NCBI GenBank assembly: GCA_029255685.2
Contig: CM055314.2
Location: 44,040,772-44,104,771, forward strand
DNA: 64,000 nucleotides
Direction: 5' to 3'
Origin: Silene conica
Taxonomy: Eukaryota > Streptophyta > Magnoliopsida > Caryophyllales > Caryophyllaceae
In this document: positions 35,168-46,104 of the stretch, piece by piece
Layout of the letters: every line of letters starts with the position of its first letter
Position numbering within the stretch: position 1 is the stretch's first letter
The notes under the pieces: generated by a model
What the model was told of the DNA's origin: nothing
The model's database searches: none
Seen by the model: only the letters and a program-made list of their open reading frames with translations
Position numbers and translations under genes: made by a program

Positions 35168-36581
35168 GTATTTCATCACTTTCACGGATGATTTGAGTAG
35201 ATATGGGTATGTCTACTTAATGAAGCATAAAAGTGAATCCTTTGACAAGTTCAAAGAATACCAGAATCGGGTACAGAACCAGCTGGGAAGAAAGATTAAA
35301 GCACTACGTTCTGATCGTGGTGGTGAGTATCTTTCACACGAGTTTGATCAACACCTTAAAGACTGTGGCATCGTGCTACAGTTAACTCCACCTGGAACAC
35401 CACAATTAAATGGTGTGTCCGAACGGAGAAATCGAACTCTACTCGATATGGTTCGATCCATGATGAGTCACACAGTTGTGCCTGATTCATTGTGGGGCTA
35501 TGCTCTTTTGACGGCCGCTCTAATACTTAACCGAAGTCCGTCTAAAGCTGTTGACACGACACCATACGAATTGTGGAAGGGAACGGTCCCTAACTTGTCC
35601 TTTATTCGGGTTTGGGGCTGCGAGGCTTATGTCAAGTGGAGACACGAGGATAAGCTCGGCCCGCGATCGGTCAAGACATACTTTATAGGCTATCCAAAGG
35701 GAACTTTTGGTCATTACTTCTACTCGCCAACCGAACAACGTGTTTTTGTTACGGCCAGTGCGACGTTCTTGGAGAAAGAATTTCTCGAGAACAAGTCGAG
35801 TAATAGAACCTTCGATTTATCGGAGGTTCAAGAACCAACTACCGAGCAACCATCGGAGGAAATAGTTCCTTCAACCGAGGCTGCGGTAGATATTCCTGAG
35901 GAACCTAGGAGGTCGGGAAGAGTCTCTATTCCTCCGGACAGATACATTGGTATGGTCAAGGAACATGATATGGATGACGTCTTACTCCTAGAGGGTAATG
36001 AACCCACAACCTATAAAGGTGCCATGACCAGTTCTGACTCAAAGCTATGGCTAGAAGCCATGCAATCCGAGATGGACTCCATGTATGAGAACAACGTGTG
36101 AGATCTTGTGGACCTACCTGCAAAGGTGCATCCCCTTCAATGCAAATGGCTTTACAAAATAAAGCATGCCGTGGAAGGTAAACAAGATATCCATAAGGCA
36201 AGACTAGTTGCTAAAGGTTTCACCCAAGTGCCAGGCTTGCACTACGATGAGATTTTTGCACCCGTAGTCATGCTACGTTCCATTCGGATTATCTTAGCGA
36301 TCGCCGCATTTCACGACTATGAAATATGGCAAATGGACGTTAAAACCGCCTTCTTAAACGGTTATTTGGAGGAAGAGTTGTACATGGTACAACCCGAGAG
36401 TTTTATTGATCCAGAAAATCCTAAGAAGGTTTGCAAGCTTAAGCGTTCCATCTATGGACTTAAGCAAGCATCGCGGAGTTGGAATCATCGCTTCGACCAA
36501 GTGATAAAAGAGAATGGGTTTATTCGATCAGTCGAGGAACCATGTCTCGATATCAAGTCGAGTGGGAGCAAGATTGTATTC
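35088..36581 (+). pseudogene. C2 integrase core and RT N-terminal half
   Basis: Integrase core with LIHTDVCGP, TFTDDLSRYGYVYLM (catalytic Asp), KALRSDRGGEYLS and the Glu-bearing GVSERRNRTLLDM, then the RT N-terminus up to SGSKIVFLV. A TGA at 36099-36101 replaces Trp in the NNVWDLVDLP segment. B2 interrupts RT at 36586, immediately before YVDD. The remainder of RT resumes at 41180. Confidence 0.92.
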
Positions 36582-36586
36582 CTAGT

Positions 36587-37763
36587 TGATGCGGATCTCT
36601 AGCTTAGATGGATCCTCCTTAAGAATATTAGTGCAGCGGAATTACACTTCTTAAGATAGATAACAAACTTATTAGTAACTTCGATGAAATAACAAGAATA
36701 ATGAACGAACGATGAATGATGAATGGTGATGAACGATGATAGTGATGAACGATGTGATGAACGAAGCTTGATGAACGAACAAGAATCGGAACAAGACTTG
36801 GACGAACGGTTTAGTGATCAATGGATGATGGACGATTTCTTGATGATCAATGGATGATGGATTGTAGATGGATAGATGATGTAACTTCAACCTTCTCTCG
36901 CAAAAGATGGAATTAGCTAACACCCTGCAAATCAACCTCGCAAAGTCGATCCCAAAAACTAAGCTCGCAAACTTAATTAATGTCACTCAAAAGCTCACAC
37001 AGAAACTTTATGATCTTTATTGATAATTCAACTTCAAAATTCGATGCTAAAACAATGAAAAACGGCTGCCTTTTATAAGGCCTTAAACCGTGTAAAACCC
37101 TAATCTAAATAAGATAAGAATACCTTATTTAGTCCCTATTAGAAACCCTAACCCTACTTAAGCTCAAACAAAGTGTTTGACTAGGATTTAAGACTCCTAA
37201 ACCTAACATAATTAAGACTCCTAGTCCTAACATATTTAAGAATCCTTTAACAACTAGGATTCCTTATCCTACTAGAACTATGAATCCTATAACAATTAGG
37301 ACTCCTATTTCTACTAGAATTGTGAAACCTACTTCTCCTAGGACTCCTACTTAACTTAGGATTTATGAATCCTATTACAATTAGGAAACCTAATACATAT
37401 TCTATTAAGACTAGGAAACATAACTTCCTAATCTTATTTTATTATTAACTAAATAAAATAAACAAACAACAATTAAAACCCTAATGGCCGAAACCCTAGT
37501 GTGGTCGTGCCTCTAGGCGCGCGTCCCTAGGTCTTTCGTGCCCTAGATCCTCTTCCTTGGAAGCTTCATACACACCTACCTTCACATAGCCTTTAGGGAA
37601 TATCATCCAAGGATGTTCCAAAGTCTTTCGGAACCTTCTAGAATCTTCTTTAATCCCTTGTATAGCTAATTTGAATAGTCTTACGGATTCATGACCGAAC
37701 CCGTTTGGTGTGAATCTTGACTTTGACTTATCTTTATTAAAGTTTGAGCATGCACCCGCATCA
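36587..37763 (-). repeat. B2 3' LTR
   Basis: 1177 bp. Encodes residues 735-822 of the B2 protein (37496-37763). Minus-strand TATAAAAG at 37070-37077. Confidence 0.95.
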
Positions 37764-39964
37764 TACTCCCTTTCTTTTGAAAAAGTTGACCTCAAATTTT
37801 GTCTCATGCTATTCTTGGTCGAACCATTCCCACTCCACCATGTTGCTTCACGAATTAACCTTGGCTCCATCGGTTTAGAACAACTAGCTTGAACTCGAAC
37901 CCCTTGCTCTTCCTTTGGCTCGATCTCGCTTTCTCTCTTGTCCCTCACTTTATTCCAAGATCCTTGCAATAATAAGTTGTAAAGCATAGGTTTTATAGTA
38001 CCATTAATCCTACTCCTTGTAGGATTTGAAGTAGTAACAACCCTATTGTTGATAGAATTTCCACTTAGCTTCCAATTAGGGTTACTCGCTTCTCCTCTCA
38101 CGCCACACCCCTCTTTGTGCACAACTTCTACCTCGTCTTGACCCACGGCCTTTGCCACTTGACCTAGATTAGGACCGACACCAACGAGCTCTTCACCCAT
38201 AGTCGCAACCACAGACTCTTTGTCTCCCTTTGGTACACGCCCCTCATCTCCTCCAAGACTCTCGGCCTCACCATGATCAACTCCCTCATCATGCACCTCT
38301 CCGTCTAACCCCCTCCTAGCCTCTTCATCCACCCTCCGTTCTTGGCCCTCACGCACACGGCCCTCCATGTACTCTCCTAGGGTTATGAATAAGCTTTCCT
38401 TCTCATATTGGGAGTCTTTGGTTTTTGTAGTTGTCATAGGTTTTAGATTGTAGGTAACCTTATCCTTAACAACTCGATAAATGTTTAACCTCCCGTCGTG
38501 TGTAACATCACGATCGTATTGCCACGGCCTGCCCAACAACACATGACACGCGCTCATAGGCACTACATCGCACCACACCTCATCTTGATACGGACCTAGA
38601 CTCAAACCCACCAATGCTTGGTCCCGTACACTCACTCCCTTGTCTCCATCCAACCAATGCAATTTGTAGGGTTTCGATCTAACCCTAGTGACTAACTTAA
38701 GTTCATCCACTAACCCCTTAGCAACCACGTTAGTACACGAACCGCTATCCACGATTAGATCACACTTCTTTCCCCCAATCTTACATCGAGTATGGAACAA
38801 CTTCTCCCTTTTCTCGGCCTCTTCGCTAGTCGCCTCAATGTGAAGACTCCTAATGACCAAACACCCTCCTTCACTCTCACTCTCCGGCTCCACGTCAACC
38901 GTCCCCGTTTCAGCCTCGAACTCCGCGCCCCTCGACTCTACTTCGGGTACTACAAAGTTCGGAATTAGGTCTTGTAATTCTTGGATGGTTAGAGCTCTCT
39001 TTTGTGGGCACTCATGGGCTATATGACCGTACCCTTGACATTTAAAACACCTCCGCATAGGATTCCCCTTAGACTCAACCACAACACCCTTACCCTTATC
39101 CCTAGACTCGTCCTTGGCTGCTTCTTTGGGTTTGGTTGGGACAGTTTGGCTACTCGAACCCTCACCTTGGTTCACGCCTCTTTGTGGGTAGCTCCTACGA
39201 TTTTTGTTGTATTTTTCTATCTTTAGGGCTATACGACATGCATCATTAAACCCATCATAATTTTGCACCTCAACACTAGATGATAGGGTTGGTGTTAACC
39301 CTTTAATAAACCTAGCCACTCTTAACTCCTCTTTCTCCTCTAGATCACAAACTATGGACATCCTCTCAAATTCTTTGATGTAATCATTCACGGACATCCC
39401 TCCTTGAGTTAGGGATTGCAACTTAAGATAATTTTCTTGATTATAATCTTTAGGCAAGAATCGTTTCATAAGATGCTTCTTTAATTTAACCCAAGAATTT
39501 AGTTTAGACTTACCATCGCGCTTCCTTTGTTTCTTGAGATTCTCGTACCATAGAGATGCATATTTGGTTAGCTTGAGAATAGCCAACTTGAATTGTTTCT
39601 TATCATCATACTCCTTGTACTCGAAAACTCTCTCCGTTTGTCGTATCCAATCAAGAAACTCTTCGGGATCTAGGTCTCCTTTGAACTCGGGTATGTCTAG
39701 TTTAAGACCACGATCATCATCTTGCTTGTTGTATGCTTGGCGTTTTGGAACGTCCTCCTCGCCGTCGCTTGCTCTAGATGAAGCGTCATCTTCTCCAACT
39801 TTCAGCCCCTTCTTGTTCAACATAGATGCGATGCTTTTAAGAACATAATTCATTTGATTTATTTGGGCCTTGATCTCCTCTTGGCCGGCTTCCCACGGCT
39901 TACTTGTGGCCTCGCTATTCACGCTTGAACTTACCATCTTTACTTCTTCCCAAGATTGATTCAA
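37496..39964 (-). CDS. B2 gag-aspartic protease polyprotein with LTR-encoded C-terminus
   Basis: 822 residues, intact. Residues 1-60 are an N-terminal helical region. Residues 86-255 are the Ty3/gypsy Retrotrans_gag capsid region (LDIPEFKGDLDPEEF, YASLWYENL, KKHLMKRFLPKDYNQENYLKLQ, EFERMSIVCDL). The zinc knuckle is C306-C309-H314-C319. An acidic linker (335-390) follows, then the aspartic protease with Asp406-Ser-Gly and VLLGRPWQYDRD (about 475-486). Residues 490-730 are an uncharacterised charged linker. Tyr734 spans the polypurine tract/LTR border and the last 88 residues are encoded by the LTR, including SVRLFKLAIQG, which resembles SIRIFKLAWKD in D1. The start is the ATG 25 bp after the primer site. 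It would make particles and process itself but cannot reverse-transcribe alone. Confidence 0.93.
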   Translation of the reverse strand: MNQSWEEVKMVSSSVNSEATSKPWEAGQEEIKAQINQMNYVLKSIASMLNKKGLKVGEDDASSRASDGEEDVPKRQAYNKQDDDRGLKLDIPEFKGDLDPEEFLDWIRQTERVFEYKEYDDKKQFKLAILKLTKYASLWYENLKKQRKRDGKSKLNSWVKLKKHLMKRFLPKDYNQENYLKLQSLTQGGMSVNDYIKEFERMSIVCDLEEKEELRVARFIKGLTPTLSSSVEVQNYDGFNDACRIALKIEKYNKNRRSYPQRGVNQGEGSSSQTVPTKPKEAAKDESRDKGKGVVVESKGNPMRRCFKCQGYGHIAHECPQKRALTIQELQDLIPNFVVPEVESRGAEFEAETGTVDVEPESESEGGCLVIRSLHIEATSEEAEKREKLFHTRCKIGGKKCDLIVDSGSCTNVVAKGLVDELKLVTRVRSKPYKLHWLDGDKGVSVRDQALVGLSLGPYQDEVWCDVVPMSACHVLLGRPWQYDRDVTHDGRLNIYRVVKDKVTYNLKPMTTTKTKDSQYEKESLFITLGEYMEGRVREGQERRVDEEARRGLDGEVHDEGVDHGEAESLGGDEGRVPKGDKESVVATMGEELVGVGPNLGQVAKAVGQDEVEVVHKEGCGVRGEASNPNWKLSGNSINNRVVTTSNPTRSRINGTIKPMLYNLLLQGSWNKVRDKRESEIEPKEEQGVRVQASCSKPMEPRLIREATWWSGNGSTKNSMRQNLRSTFSKEREYDAGACSNFNKDKSKSRFTPNGFGHESVRLFKLAIQGIKEDSRRFRKTLEHPWMIFPKGYVKVGVYEASKEEDLGHERPRDARLEARPH

Positions 39965-39987
39965 TAAGAATTAAACCAAGAGCCGAA

Positions 39988-39999
39988 GCTCTGATACCA
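39988..39999 (-). other. B2 primer binding site
   Basis: GCTCTGATACCA on plus, three bases inside the 5' LTR; initiator-Met tRNA. Confidence 0.9.
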
Positions 40000-40002
40000 A
40001 GT

Positions 40003-41179
40003 TGATGCGGATCTCTAGCTTAGATGGATCCTCCTTAAGAATATTAGTGCAGCGGAATTACACTTCTTAAGATAGATAACAAACTTATTAGTAACTTCGA
40101 TGAAATAACAAGAATAATGAACGAACGATGAATGATGAATGGTGATGAACGATGATAGTGATGAACGATGTGATGAACGAAGCTTGATGAACGAACAAGA
40201 ATCGGAACAAGACTTGGACGAACGGTTTAGTGATCAATGGATGATGGACGATTTCTTGATGATCAATGGATGATGGATTGTAGATGGATAGATGATGTAA
40301 CTTCAACCTTCTCTCGCAAAAGATGGAATTAGCTAACACCCTGCAAATCAACCTCGCAAAGTCGATCCCAAAAACTAAGCTCGCAAACTTAATTAATGTC
40401 ACTCAAAAGCTCACACAGAAACTTTATGATCTTTATTGATAATTCAACTTCAAAATTCGATGCTAAAACAATGAAAAACGGCTGCCTTTTATAAGGCCTT
40501 AAACCGTGTAAAACCCTAATCTAAATAAGATAAGAATACCTTATTTAGTCCCTATTAGAAACCCTAATCCTACTTAAGCTCAAACAAAGTGTTTGACTAG
40601 GATTTAAGACTCCTAAACCTAACATAATTAAGACTCCTAGTCCTAACATATTTAAGAATCCTTTAACAACTAGGATTCCTTATCCTACTAGAACTATGAA
40701 TCCTATAACAATTAGGACTCCTATTTCTACTAGAATTGTGAAACCTACTTCTCCTAGGACTCCTACTTAACTTAGGATTTATGAATCCTATTACAATTAG
40801 GAAACCTAATACATATTCTATTAAGACTAGGAAACATAACTTCCTAATCTTATTTTATTATTAACTAAATAAAATAAACAAACAACAATTAAAACCCTAA
40901 TGGCCGAAACCCTAGTGTGGCCGTGCCTCTAGGCGCGCATCCCTAGGTCTTTCGTGCCCTAGCTCCTCTTCCTTGGAAGCTTCATACACACCTACCTTCA
41001 CATAGCCTTTAGGGAATATCATCCAAGGATGTTCCAAAGTCTTTCGGAACCTTCTAGAATCTTCTTTAATCCCTTGTATAGCTAATTTGAATAGTCTTAC
41101 GGATTCATGACCGAACCCGTTTGGTGTGTATCTTGACTTTGACTTATCTTTATTAAAGTTTGAGCATGCACCCGCATCA
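40003..41179 (-). repeat. B2 5' LTR
   Basis: 1177 bp with TATAAAAG on the minus strand at 40486-40493. Includes a copy of the tail-coding sequence (40912-41179) upstream of its own promoter. Confidence 0.95.
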
Positions 41180-41971
41180 CTAGTACTGTATGTCGACGAC
41201 ATACTCTTGATTGGGAATGACATACCTCTCTTATCTTCGGTTAAAGCATGGTTGAAAAAACATTTCCAGATGAAAGATCTGGGAGAGGCACAAAGAATTT
41301 TGGGCATCCGTATCTACAGGGATAGATCACGACGGATGTTGTCTCTCAGTCAGGAGTCGTACATAGATAAGATTCTATAGAGATTCAGCATGACGAACTC
41401 CAAGAAAGGGTTCCTTCCTATGACTACTGGGCTTCACTTGAGCAAGTCTCAAGAAGCTAAGACATTGGAAGAGAAAGAGCGCATGAGTCGGATTCCTTAT
41501 GCTTCGGCAATAGGATCGATCATCTATGCCATGATATGCACACGTCCAGACGTTGCATATGCATTGAGTATGACAAGTCGATTTCAAGCTCATCCAGGTG
41601 AACATCACTGGATGGCCGTGAAAAACATTCTTAAGTACCTACGGAGGACTAAAGATTGGGGATTGACTTACGGAGGCGACTCGACGCTCTGCGCCACGGG
41701 TTACGCAGCCGCTAGCTTCCAAACGGATCGAGACGACTCGAAATCTCAGTCTGGATTCGTTTTTACTCTTAATGGCGCTGCTGTCAGCTGGAAAAGTTCT
41801 AAACAAAGTGTTACAGCAGATTCTACAACTGAGTCCGCGTAAAAGGAGATATTTATTGATAAGATCGCTACGGATGACAACATAGCTGATCCTCTCACTA
41901 AAGCATTGCCACGTGATAAGCATGAAGGGCACATTCATTCCATGGGAATTGGATGTGTTCCTAAGTTGTAG
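41180..41971 (+). pseudogene. C2 RT C-terminal half and RNase H
   Basis: Resumes after B2 with VLYVDDILLIGN (catalytic Asp pair), DLGEAQRILGIRIYRD, SYIDKIL, then a TAG at 41378-41380 where C1 has GAG. It continues MTNSKKGFLPM, SIIYAMICTRPDVAYAL and the RNase H start DSTTES. About 200 bp including the YCDNKGA region are deleted at 41840, and the frame then runs into IDKIATDDNIADPLTKALP and stops at 41969-41971. Non-functional. Confidence 0.92.
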
Positions 41972-42132
41972 TACTCTTTTATGAATTCTTGTAATAATTC
42001 ATCTTCTCGTGTACTCTATTCAACCTCATTGTTATGATATATAATGTTTTGTTTTCCATGTGGAATTGTACGCCAATTTTGAACACCACAAAGTGAACTG
42101 AATTACATTACATCGTTTTAGTCCTTGATTAC
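41972..42132 (+). other. C2 3' untranslated part, left of S2
   Basis: Non-coding, collinear with the minus-strand C1 region near 6660-6838. Ends with the target ATTAC (42128-42132). Confidence 0.75.
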
Positions 42133-42142
42133 TGATCCGAAT

Positions 42143-42511
42143 ATGGATAGGGCATCAGTTCGTTACTATAATCAAAGATCGTTAAGGCAATTTATGTTAG
42201 CTATTTTATCATTAATTATCTTGTGGCTAGTATATTGCCTAGTAGATATTCATTGGGCTTTACGACCATGGATTAATAAGATGATATCAAGAATCAAATC
42301 AAGTCGTAGGGAAGTGGAGCTTGGGTGGACGGACCATCTTGGGAAAGCACGGCCCACGGCCTGGCGTGTGCTCGGACACGGCCTGGCGTGTGCTCGGTCA
42401 TCAAGAATGATGGCTCGGCCATCTTGGATTCCTAATAGGCATTGGAGTATTCTTAATTTCTTTGTTATATTTATTAGTAGTTATTTTTTGTTATCTAATT
42501 TGTTAAGGTAG
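42143..42511 (+). CDS. LTR-embedded ORF with two hydrophobic segments (S2)
   Basis: 122-codon ATG frame in U3, MDRASVRYY onward, with a hydrophobic stretch FMLAILSLIILWLVYCLV, the conserved HWALRPW, a basic linker, and a hydrophobic C-terminus from WSILNFFVIF. Still open although the parent element is gone and the DNA is clearly diverged from A1 and A2. No known family recognised. In a solo LTR it has no upstream gag-protease to fuse with. Confidence 0.45.
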   Translation: MDRASVRYYNQRSLRQFMLAILSLIILWLVYCLVDIHWALRPWINKMISRIKSSRREVELGWTDHLGKARPTAWRVLGHGLACARSSRMMARPSWIPNRHWSILNFFVIFISSYFLLSNLLR

Positions 42512-42727
42512 TTACTAGGTTGTTACAAGTTAGTTACTACCTAGCTAGTTAGTTATCTTAAGGTTATTAGGATTAGTTATTTAATTCTTTTAATAGCCTA
42601 GGATATAGTTTATTTTTAATAAAGATTATATTTAATCCACCTAGATAGGGTTTAGGACTTCCGATTCATCTACGAATCATGGGAGGCGTGTGATACCTAG
42701 GACGAGTAGGTGTGTCGTGTGCCTTGC

Positions 42728-42735
42728 TATAAATA
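42728..42735 (+). promoter_or_regulatory. TATA box of S2
   Basis: TATAAATA followed by GGCAC, at the same place as in A1. Confidence 0.65.
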
Positions 42736-42875
42736 GGCACATAAGTTCTTCTTGTTTAGGGAAAAAAGTTAATTATTCAAGCAAATAAAATTTACAAGTT
42801 TTCTTTTAAGGCATTCTTAAGGAAATCTCAAGGACTCATCGAGTGTTGATCCGAACCGTTAGTATTTGTCGCGTT

Positions 42876-43920
42876 TGATGCGGGAGCATTAGCAAGGATT
42901 CGAGGTCGTGACCCACGACCCAAAGAAAGATTAAAAATGTTCGATATGGGTTCGATACGGATTTTTAAGTTAGCTTGGAAAGACGTATTGAAAGAACAAG
43001 GGAAGGTAGCGGGAAACTACCTTGGAAGTCGTGCCAAGGGTGGCGACATGGAGGGCACGAAACCCTAGATTAATTAGGGTTTGTGTTTTATTCTTTTTAT
43101 TATTTTAATTAGTTTGTTATTTAATTAATTAAGTTTGTTACTAGTTTGTTACAACTAGGTTGTTAAGGTTGTTACAAGGTGGTTACAAAGTTAGTTATTA
43201 ATTAGTTATGAGTTTGTTATTAAGTTGTTAGGGTTGTTACTACAACTTAATCTTTTATTTGTTATTTTATCTTTTAGATTAAATAAGGATTATCTTTAAT
43301 CCATAGGATAGGAATAGAAACCCTAGGAAGAGTAGTAGTACACGGTTTGGCCGAGCACTTGGGGACCGTGTAGGGTTCTTTGTTCTTTCCTGTTTCGATT
43401 CTAGTTTGTGACGGATGACCTTACTATAAATAGGCATCCTTAGTTGTTTGTTTTATAATATTCAAGTGATAAATTAAAAACCTTTTGTTAAGTTTTACTT
43501 ACAAATCTAAAGTATCTGTGTGAGCTTTAAAACCCGAAGTATCTGTGTGAGCTTCAAAATAATTGAGAGAATATCTGTGTGAGTTTGATCAATTATTCCT
43601 ATCCATCGACATACATAATTCATTCATCAAATCGTTTCACAAATCTTTCAAGTATTAAGTGTTGTGCCTTATTACGTCATCAAGATTCATCCAAGATTCA
43701 TCAAGAACGTCCAAGAAACACCACCACCGTGCCACGTCAGCCCTGCCGTGCTGCCACGTCATCACCACCGTGCCACCATTCATCCGTTTTCATATTTCTT
43801 GGTTACTTTTTCGTTCTTTATTCGTTCAAGATTGTAATATTTCTTTAGTATTTTTATTCCGCTGCAACATCCGTATTTTTGTTGATTATCTTTATTGATT
43901 ATCACCCCAAATACGCATCA
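42876..43920 (+). repeat. D1 5' LTR
   Basis: 1045 bp. TATAAATA at 43435-43442. Downstream are three direct repeats of TATCTGTGTGAG at about 43513, 43540 and 43573. U3 starts with a copy of the protein tail (DAGALARIRG). Confidence 0.95.
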
Positions 43921-43923
43921 AAT

Positions 43924-43935
43924 TGGTATCAGAGC
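43924..43935 (+). other. D1 primer binding site
   Basis: TGGTATCAGAGC, three bases after the 5' LTR; initiator-Met tRNA. Confidence 0.9.
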
Positions 43936-43989
43936 TTCGGCTCTTGGTCTAATTTTTATTACACCAGTTCTTGGGAAAGTTTTGTCAAC

Positions 43990-46104
43990 ATGGTAGGATC
44001 TCAAGACGGAGAAGAAAAATCATGGGAGGAGAGCAATATGGAATTAAAGTCCGAAATCCAAGAGCTCAAATATCTCATAAAGACAATGATGACCAAAGGA
44101 GGTCATAAAAAGACGGGAGAGTCCTCATCTAGGGCGAGTGACTCGGAAGAAGAGGCTGAATTTAAGGGCAAGACTTGGGACAAGAACGATGATGATAGAG
44201 GTCTCAAACTTGACATCCCTGAATTCAAAGGAGACATGGATCCGGAGGATTTCTTGGAGTGGCTAAGACAAACGGAGAGAGTCTTTGAGTACAAGGAATA
44301 CGATGACCGGAAACAATTCAAAGTTGCAATCTTAAAACTTACCAAGTACGCTTCGCTATGGTATGAAAACCTTGTGAGGCAAAGAAAGAAGCAACACAAA
44401 GAAAAGATTAAGTCTTGGGCAAAGTTGAAAAAGCACATGGTAAAGAAATTCTTGCCAAAGGACTACAATCAAGAAAATTACTTAAAACTCCATTCTTTAA
44501 CTCAAGACAATATGACCGTCTCAGAATACATTCGGGAATTTGAAAAGATGACCATTGTATGTGATCTAGATGAGAGGGAGGAGTTGAAAGTTGCTAGATT
44601 TATTCGTGGTTTAGTACCAACCCTAGCTTCAAGGGTTGAAATTCAAAACTATGAAGATTATTATGATGTGTGCAGGATTGCTTTGAAGTTTGAAAGACAT
44701 GACAAAGCAAGGAAAGTAAATTCTTATAAGAGCACAAGAGTCGGAGAAGGCTCATCATCGTACACTACTAGTGCCACGCCTAAGTCCAAAGAGGCATCGA
44801 AGGAAGAGGCGGCCGAAAAGGCCAAGAATACATTCAAGCAAAGTATTCCTGATCCTAAAGGGAGTACGATTAGAAGATGTTATAAGTGTCAAGGCTATGG
44901 ACACATCGCGACGGATTGCCCTCAAAGGAGAACCTTATCCATTCAAGAACTTCAAGGTATGGTTCCTAACTTTGTTGTACCTGAATTAGTAGAGGAGGAG
45001 AAAATTGAAGAAGAAAAGGAGGACAGAAAAGTCGTGGGAGCCGAGAGTGAGGACGAGGGGGATTGTCTCGTAGTACGTGCTTTACATGTAGAGTCCACGA
45101 TGGAAGGTGAGGAACAAAGGGATAATGTGTTCCATACTCGTTGTAAGGTTGAGGGGAAGAAGTGAGACTTAATTATTGATAGTGGGTCTTGCACTAATGT
45201 TGTTTCGAAAACCTTAGTTTCGGAGTTGGAGTTGAGTATTAGGGCTAGGGAGAAACCGTACAAGTTGCAATGGTTAGATGGGAACCAAGGAGTACGGGTG
45301 GAGAAACAAGCCTTAATTTCTTTTAACATTGGGCCTTATGAAGATAAACTATGGTGTGACATCGTCCCTATGAACGCGTGTCATATATTACTTGGAAGGC
45401 CTTGGCAATACGATAGGAACGTTATACATGATGGGAGAGCAAATGTATATAGCGTTACTAAAGGAGGTACCATCTATGATCTTCAACCTTTATCAAGAAT
45501 CAAACCTAGGTCACCTAATTCAAAGAAGAGCTTATTTATGGAATTAAGGGAAGGGACACCAAGCGACGGGAATGAAGAGTCGGGAGCATGTGGTGTTGGT
45601 TTGGTCGAAATTCATGGGGGACATGGAGGTTGTGAAGGGTTGCCAAGTAGAGGGGAGCGTGAGAGGCGTGAGGAGCTGAACGCCGTGAGCATCACGGAGG
45701 CCGGAGACCGCGAACTTGGGCAGGCCGTGAGTATTGGAGTTCGGGAAGAAAGGTTGGTTGCTAACACCAACGAGCACAAGGAGTCTCGGAGCATGGGTTT
45801 GGTAAGTCAAGGAAACCGTGTTCTCAACAAATCAAGGGCTAACATATCCAAGTCTACTCAAGAGTTACATGATCTTAATTTGAGGTCAAATTCTCAAAAA
45901 CTGAGAGAGTATGATGCGGGAGCATTAGCAAGGATTCGAGGTCGTGACCCACGACCCAAAGAAAGATTAAAAATGTTCGATATGGGTTCGATACGGATTT
46001 TTAAGTTAGCTTGGAAAGACGTATTGAAAGAACAAGGGAAGGTAGCGGGAAACTACCTTGGAAGTCGTGCCAAGGGTGGCGACATGGAGGGCACGAAACC
46101 CTAG
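43990..46104 (+). pseudogene. D1 gag-protease polyprotein, one in-frame stop
   Basis: 705 codons from ATG (MVGSQDGEEKSWEESN). Gag capsid region at residues 70-240 (LDIPEFKGDMDPEDF, YASLWYENLVRQRKK, KKFLPKDYNQENYLKL), zinc knuckle C297-C300-H305-C310, acidic linker 333-360. Codon 392 is TGA (45163-45165) where B2 has Cys, six residues before the protease site IIDSGSC; the frame is otherwise open to 46104. LLGRPWQYDRN follows. The last 64 residues are encoded by the 3' LTR and include SIRIFKLAWKD. Gag alone could still be made; protease would need readthrough. Confidence 0.92.

Larger units (their letters stand above)
36587..41179 (-). mobile_element. B2: non-autonomous gag-protease LTR element inserted in C2 RT
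   Basis: 4593 bp, TGATGCGG...CGCATCA, duplication CTAGT (36582-36586 and 41180-41184). LTRs 36587-37763 and 40003-41179 are both 1177 bp and differ at about five positions by eye. One uninterrupted 822-codon frame encodes gag and protease plus an LTR-encoded tail. No RT or integrase. This is the best-preserved B copy here. Confidence 0.96.

Noticed and set aside
43579-43848. 89-residue frame in both D1 LTRs and similar His/Pro-rich frames in A2 and S2 U5
   Set aside because: GTG starts, low-complexity CCA/CAC-driven composition, and located in LTR leader sequence; no family support.
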